Shown here in pieces: positions 7,496 to 10,768 of a DNA stretch of 10,768 nt. The notes under the pieces are model-generated. The model was given only the letters and a program-made list of their open reading frames with translations. It did not search any database and was not told the origin of the DNA. The DNA comes from Pirellulaceae bacterium (GTDB taxonomy: Bacteria; Planctomycetota; Planctomycetia; Pirellulales; Pirellulaceae), in NCBI GenBank assembly GCA_013002105.1, contig JABDKS010000245.1:1-10768 (forward strand). The letters run 5' to 3'. Within the stretch, counting starts at the first letter, position 1. The number at the start of each line of letters is the position of its first letter. Both the position numbers and the translations under genes were made by a program.

Positions 7496-8009
7496 TCAGA
7501 ATCCAACGAATTTTGAGCCGACAAAGAACGCTACCAACAAAGCGACAAAGCAGCGTATCATCGTTGCCGTTTTGCTGTTTGGGCTGCTGATCGCCATTTG
7601 CACCCAACCTGAAACTCAATCGCCGACCGCAACCGACACAGCCGCGTCGTCCGATTTGGCAATTACCAACGTCGCGAAACAGGCTGCCAATACCAGCCAA
7701 AATCAGTCGCTCATGGAGAGTCTCGCGACGGTTCAAGTCTTTTCGCGCCTTTCCTTGGATTCGGCATCCAACCGCGAACTTTTCCCTGCTCGGCCATCAG
7801 ATCTCGTCGCACCTGTTGAGGCAACACAGCAAAGCGCCGTCAAAATCGATGCGGTGTATGGATCGGCATCGCAGACCGGATCGACCGCTGAAAAACGACG
7901 CGTGGCGCTGATCGGTGATACGGTCTTCCGTTCCGGTAATTTCCTTCCCGACGGGCGGTTCATCACGGACGTCACATCAGGTGGGATCCGAACCTCCCAA
8001 CCAGAGTAG
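7485..8009 (+). CDS. Small bitopic protein in the PilP/GspC position
   Basis: A 174-residue protein with a polar N-terminal tail (1-24), one TM helix at about 25-40 (IIVAVLLFGLLIAI), a disordered Ser/Thr/Ala/Gln-rich linker (41-115) and a short C-terminal domain (about 119-165: VKIDAVYGSASQ ... RRVALIGDTVF ... FITDVTSGGI). The pattern of a strand, a Gly-Asp turn (144-145) and a closing Ile/Val-x-x-x-Gly stretch resembles the HR/PilP domain that binds secretin N0 domains. It overlaps PilO by 11 bases and is followed by the secretin, the usual PilP position. It lacks a canonical lipobox: Cys39 ends the hydrophobic segment but is preceded by Ile, not Gly/Ala/Ser, so it is more likely a TM-anchored GspC-like protein than a PilP lipoprotein. 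Direct family recognition is weak; the call is by position and topology. Confidence 0.62.
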   Translation: MTPDQNPTNFEPTKNATNKATKQRIIVAVLLFGLLIAICTQPETQSPTATDTAASSDLAITNVAKQAANTSQNQSLMESLATVQVFSRLSLDSASNRELFPARPSDLVAPVEATQQSAVKIDAVYGSASQTGSTAEKRRVALIGDTVFRSGNFLPDGRFITDVTSGGIRTSQPE

Positions 8010-8065
8010 CGTGTGAAACATGCCTCGAGAAACTCGTCCTCTGCGCGGCCGTTTGACGAGATGTT

Positions 8066-8082
8066 TTGACTAATTTTGTCAA
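8066..8082. repeat. Inverted repeat upstream of the secretin gene
   Basis: TTGAC and GTCAA flank a 7-base AT-rich centre (TAATTTT). Another TTGAC copy lies just upstream at 8053-8057. Such a pattern could be an operator or the -35 region of a promoter for the secretin, but no convincing -10 hexamer follows at normal spacing. Confidence 0.35.
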
Positions 8083-8143
8083 TTCGACATCGATTCATTC
8101 GCTTTCCTGTTCCGCTGTATCCGATGTTCACCGGTAGCGACTT

Positions 8144-8161
8144 TATCGGTTGTATCGGTTT
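8144..8161 (+). repeat. Short tandem direct repeat upstream of the secretin gene
   Basis: TATCGGTTG and TATCGGTTT lie head-to-tail (9-base period, 8 of 9 identical), 82 bases before the preferred secretin start. It may be a regulator site or chance. The 8010-8243 spacer holds no other gene signals that I can support. Confidence 0.35.
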
Positions 8162-8243
8162 GCGCGATTGATGCGTGAAACCAAACGTGACGGACCGTCG
8201 ATCAAACGGCCGCACACGCCGGACCTGCATCCATCGAAACGCA

Positions 8244-10544
8244 ATGCAAAATAGGATCACGAATTCGATTCTCTTAGCTCCTCTGCTTTTGCAGCTGGCT
8301 TTCGCCGTCTGCGCCGACACATCGTTCGCACAGATGCCGGCGCAAACAAGTCCAGCGACGCACGAATCGGCGATACAAATCATCAAACGGCGCCCGATCA
8401 CACTCCGCAGTCTCCCCAAAGGCGTTGAGAACACTCCTCCGAGTAAAACGGATGCGTCCATTGCGACATCGACGCAAACCACCAAGCGATCAGAACCAAG
8501 ATGGCAATCTCTCGCACCGCCAGAAGCAGCCCCTGGATCGAATTCCCAGCTTGTGATGCCGGCGTTGAATCCGTCCATCCGCGTTGCTAGCGTGCCAGAA
8601 AGCCGTCGTCAGGCAAACCAAGACACTGCAACGTCGACCGAGATGCCGGACACAACGATCTTAGACGCGACGTCCCACAGGGCAGGCACAATTCTTCGCG
8701 CCGATAATCAAGTCCTGGTCCAAGCGGGAACCGAGCAGATTGTGCGTGCCAAAAAACGGTCGCTATCGCCGTCATTTGAAATTGCAGGCGCTCGCCCCGC
8801 GATTCCAGCACCAATACAAAAGCGAGCGTCGACAACGCGCCCCCAGGTATCGCTCGTGCCTCACGATGTGATTCTTGCGACTGAATTGCGTCCAGCGCCG
8901 CACCCGCATGTTCCTACCCACCAATCCATACCGGCTGTGGCGGCACCGGAAATCGTTCAAGCCGCACCCCGAATTTACGTTCAGCGTGCGGGTGGCGCAG
9001 ACAGTCAGCCGCGAATTGAGCACGCAGTTCGGACAGCCAACCGTGCCACGACACCAAACACCGCCAATGCACAGTCAGTCCACTTGACCGATCAGCAACC
9101 TCGCGGGAAACGCCTCAGCATGGTTCAGCCGACGGCGGGTCAAGTTGCCGGCGACTCCCAAGATAATGGGACAGAGCTTGTGCCGCTTGCACGAGCACCA
9201 CGTCCAGACAATGTCCAAATGGATGCGTCAGATGAATTGGTAACGCTCATTGCGACGGATGCGGACTTGCCAGCCGTGCTACGAATGATTGCTGATCATC
9301 ACGGCTTGAACTTGGTGTTGAGCCCCAAGGTTACCGGCCCGGTAACGGTGAGTATTCGCGGCGCAAGGCTCGAGGAAATCCTCAACGCGATTTTGGGTGT
9401 CGCGGGATTTTCGTGGCACCAGGTCGACAACCTGCTTTACGTTACCGCCGGTAACAGTCGCGATATGGATCCGCGCGTCCAAGGACGTACGGTTCAAGTT
9501 TATCCTTTAGATTACATCACCGCCGCCGAAGTCGAATCGGTTGCAACGCAGTTACTGTCGCCAAACGGCAAAGCATTTATCAGTGAAGCAAAATCAGATG
9601 ACCAGTTGCGCACGCGGGAAGTCTTGATCGTCGAAGACATACGGCAAGCCCACAACCGAGTTGCCCAATACATCGCGCAAATCGATACCCAGCCCAAACA
9701 GGTCTTGATCGAAGCCCACGTATTGCAGGTGGCGTTGAACGACGAAGACCGGCACGGCATCAATCTTCGCGCATTAGGTCGAATCGACAACAGCAGCGTC
9801 ACACTGGAAGGCTCCGGATTTGCCAACACGGGCGACAGCGGTCCATCATTGACGCTCCGCGTGGACGGTAAAGACATGGATTCGGTGATCGAATTGATTC
9901 GCCAACAAACCAATTCGCGAACACTTGCGTCACCCAAGGTCTCCGTTGTCAATCACCAAGAAGCACGTATTCAGATCGGTCAGCGGTTGCCCTACGCGGT
10001 TGCGACAACGACCCAAACGTCCACGATCCAAAGCGTCGAATTTCTCGAGGTTGGAATTGTTCTGACCGTGTTGCCGGTCATTACAGAGGACGGCAATGTC
10101 TTGATGACGGTGTCCCCAAAAGTCTCTGGCGGACGGATTACCGAAAGCGGTTTCCCCGAAGAAGACACCACGGAATTGGACACAACGGTTATGATGCCTG
10201 ATGGTGGCGGCGTCGTCATCGGCGGATTGATTCGCGAAGAAGACGTGCATGTACGATCACTCGTCCCCGGGCTTGGTCGCGTTCCGGTCCTGGGACATCT
10301 GTTCAAACGCAGCAGTAACGAAAATCGCCGCAACGAATTGATCGTCGCTTTGGTGACCCACGTCCTGCCTGACGTTCACTCGGTACGATCGCACGAGCTA
10401 TGCGAACTGGACAATGCATTGCCGCCGCATGCAAAACGTGATTTGCGACAGCCGCACTTGCCGTCGTTCCACAACGGCAGCATTCATCGCGGCGACGTGC
10501 CGTACCACGGCACCAATCCATCGGCGAACACCATTCTGCGGTAG
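8244..10544 (+). CDS. pilQ: Outer-membrane secretin (PilQ/GspD family)
   Basis: Forms the gated outer-membrane pore of the machine. The preferred ATG at 8244 opens a typical signal peptide (MQNRITNSILLAPLLLQLAF..., Sec cleavage plausible after TSFA, residue 29), giving 766 residues. An in-frame GTG at 8175 would add 23 Arg-rich residues ahead of it and is less likely. After the signal come about 300 disordered, cationic, Pro/Thr/Ala-rich residues (30-330), then an N0/STN domain (331-403), one N1 domain (about 413-485, EVLIVEDIRQAHNRVAQYIAQID), the secretin domain (about 485-709) with VVIGGLIREED and VPGLGRVPVLGHLF (674-687), and a His-rich tail (710-766). A single N1 and no N2/N3 resemble PilQ more than GspD, though no AMIN domain is recognisable. 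It lies downstream of the PilP-position gene after a 234-base gap and may have its own promoter. No ribosome site is evident. Confidence 0.96.
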   Translation: MQNRITNSILLAPLLLQLAFAVCADTSFAQMPAQTSPATHESAIQIIKRRPITLRSLPKGVENTPPSKTDASIATSTQTTKRSEPRWQSLAPPEAAPGSNSQLVMPALNPSIRVASVPESRRQANQDTATSTEMPDTTILDATSHRAGTILRADNQVLVQAGTEQIVRAKKRSLSPSFEIAGARPAIPAPIQKRASTTRPQVSLVPHDVILATELRPAPHPHVPTHQSIPAVAAPEIVQAAPRIYVQRAGGADSQPRIEHAVRTANRATTPNTANAQSVHLTDQQPRGKRLSMVQPTAGQVAGDSQDNGTELVPLARAPRPDNVQMDASDELVTLIATDADLPAVLRMIADHHGLNLVLSPKVTGPVTVSIRGARLEEILNAILGVAGFSWHQVDNLLYVTAGNSRDMDPRVQGRTVQVYPLDYITAAEVESVATQLLSPNGKAFISEAKSDDQLRTREVLIVEDIRQAHNRVAQYIAQIDTQPKQVLIEAHVLQVALNDEDRHGINLRALGRIDNSSVTLEGSGFANTGDSGPSLTLRVDGKDMDSVIELIRQQTNSRTLASPKVSVVNHQEARIQIGQRLPYAVATTTQTSTIQSVEFLEVGIVLTVLPVITEDGNVLMTVSPKVSGGRITESGFPEEDTTELDTTVMMPDGGGVVIGGLIREEDVHVRSLVPGLGRVPVLGHLFKRSSNENRRNELIVALVTHVLPDVHSVRSHELCELDNALPPHAKRDLRQPHLPSFHNGSIHRGDVPYHGTNPSANTILR

Positions 10545-10700
10545 CCTTGGCGAAAACCGTGCTTATCATCGACGCGGTTTGACCGGCCAAGAGATGCTAC
10601 GGCAAGTCAGCTCAGGTTTTCGCAATATCCTGTCGGAAAAGTTCGTTGCCGGCAAAGAAGTCAGAATTGCTCCTGTCGCGGCGCGACCAGTCATGTGCGA
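10545..10700. other. Region between secretin and the convergent partial gene
   Basis: It holds a possible hairpin, AAACCGTG (10554-10561) pairing with CGCGGTTT (10573-10580) across an 11-base loop with one G-T pair, just after the secretin stop, and a second, smaller one (GTCGC-GGC-GCGAC, 10675-10687). Neither is followed by a T tract, so intrinsic terminators are not supported. A plus-strand stretch of 36 codons from ATG at 10593 remains open but has no recognisable features. Confidence 0.3.
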
Positions 10701-10766
10701 CTAAGTTTGTTGGCCGGCGTATCGCAAGCTGCGAATGATCCGATCGCGCACTTCGGCTTCATCTGC
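10701..10766 (-). CDS. Possible 3' end of a convergent gene (partial, edge of window)
   Basis: On the minus strand one frame is open from the right window edge to a TAG at 10703-10701, giving 21 codons ending ...RDRIIRSLRYAGQQT. Its charged, helical character looks protein-like and the two other minus-strand frames are less plausible: one stops almost immediately and another ends in a shorter Cys-containing sequence. It would converge on the secretin gene, leaving about 155 bases between them. No family can be named from this fragment. Confidence 0.4.
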   Translation of the reverse strand, partial: ADEAEVRDRIIRSLRYAGQQT

Positions 10767-10768
10767 TC

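Noticed and set aside
7590..7604. Possible lipobox in the PilP-position protein (...LLIAIC)
   Set aside because: The residue before Cys39 is Ile; lipoprotein signals need Gly, Ala or Ser there, and the upstream tail is too long and polar for a typical lipoprotein signal.
8175..8243. GTG at 8175 as secretin start
   Set aside because: It would put 23 Arg-rich polar residues in front of a normal signal peptide; the ATG at 8244 gives a textbook signal sequence.
7733..8578. Long minus-strand open frame (281 codons)
   Set aside because: It spans the antisense of two genes with clear topology signals (TM and signal peptide) plus the gap between them, has Ser/Arg-rich shadow-like composition and no recognisable motif.
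10554..10580. Hairpin after the secretin as intrinsic terminator
   Set aside because: The stem contains a wobble pair, the loop is long and no T-rich run follows on either strand.
10414..10704. 96-codon plus-strand frame overlapping the secretin end
   Set aside because: Most of it is a shadow of the secretin; the part beyond 10544 shows no recognisable motif and no own ribosome site.
1..10768. CRISPR arrays, tRNA or rRNA genes, insertion sequences
   Set aside because: No regularly spaced repeats, tRNA-like cloverleaf, rRNA stretch or transposase-like protein was seen on either strand; reading by eye may miss very diverged cases.

Overview
The window reads as one strand of a bacterial chromosome of moderate GC content. 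Protein style (long Ser/Thr/Pro-rich tails, Arg-rich linkers, weak Shine-Dalgarno signals, STAS and PAS/kinase proteins beside secretion genes) suggests a planctomycete, perhaps a Pirellulaceae/Rhodopirellula-like organism. This is an inference from style; there is no rRNA or other marker gene to prove it.

All eight complete genes, plus the kinase at the left edge, run left to right and together encode most of a type IV pilus / type II secretion-like envelope machine. Block 1 (1-4783) is a tight operon-like run: a membrane-anchored PAS-containing sensor histidine kinase (its true start may lie left of the window), a small STAS-domain protein, the assembly ATPase (PilB/GspE family) and the polytopic platform protein (PilC/GspF family), with gaps of only 19-24 bases. 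A 230-base stretch without a convincing gene follows. Block 2 (5014-8009) is a translationally coupled run, PilM-like, PilN-like, PilO-like and a small bitopic protein in the PilP/GspC position, joined by two ATGA overlaps and one 11-base overlap. A 234-base spacer (8010-8243) with small repeats leads to the secretin (PilQ/GspD family; 8244-10544). At the right edge the last 21 codons of a convergent minus-strand gene seem to be present.

The parts would work together as follows: the hexameric ATPase drives the PilC-type platform in the inner membrane; PilM/PilN/PilO and the PilP-like protein form the alignment complex linking that platform to the secretin, which forms the outer-membrane pore. 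Separate PilM, PilN and PilO genes and a secretin with only N0 and one N1 domain point to a T4P-type rather than a classical T2SS. No pilin or pseudopilin, prepilin peptidase or retraction ATPase (PilT) is in the window.

Most worth a second look: the kinase and STAS protein fused into the front of the operon; the STAS protein has Gly where the phosphorylatable Ser normally sits; the ATPase carries two exact 24-residue MshEN-type repeats separated by an unusually long spacer; the secretin has a roughly 300-residue disordered, cationic N-terminal extension where AMIN domains would be expected, and a His-rich C-terminal tail; and the PilP-position protein is highly divergent and lacks a proper lipobox.
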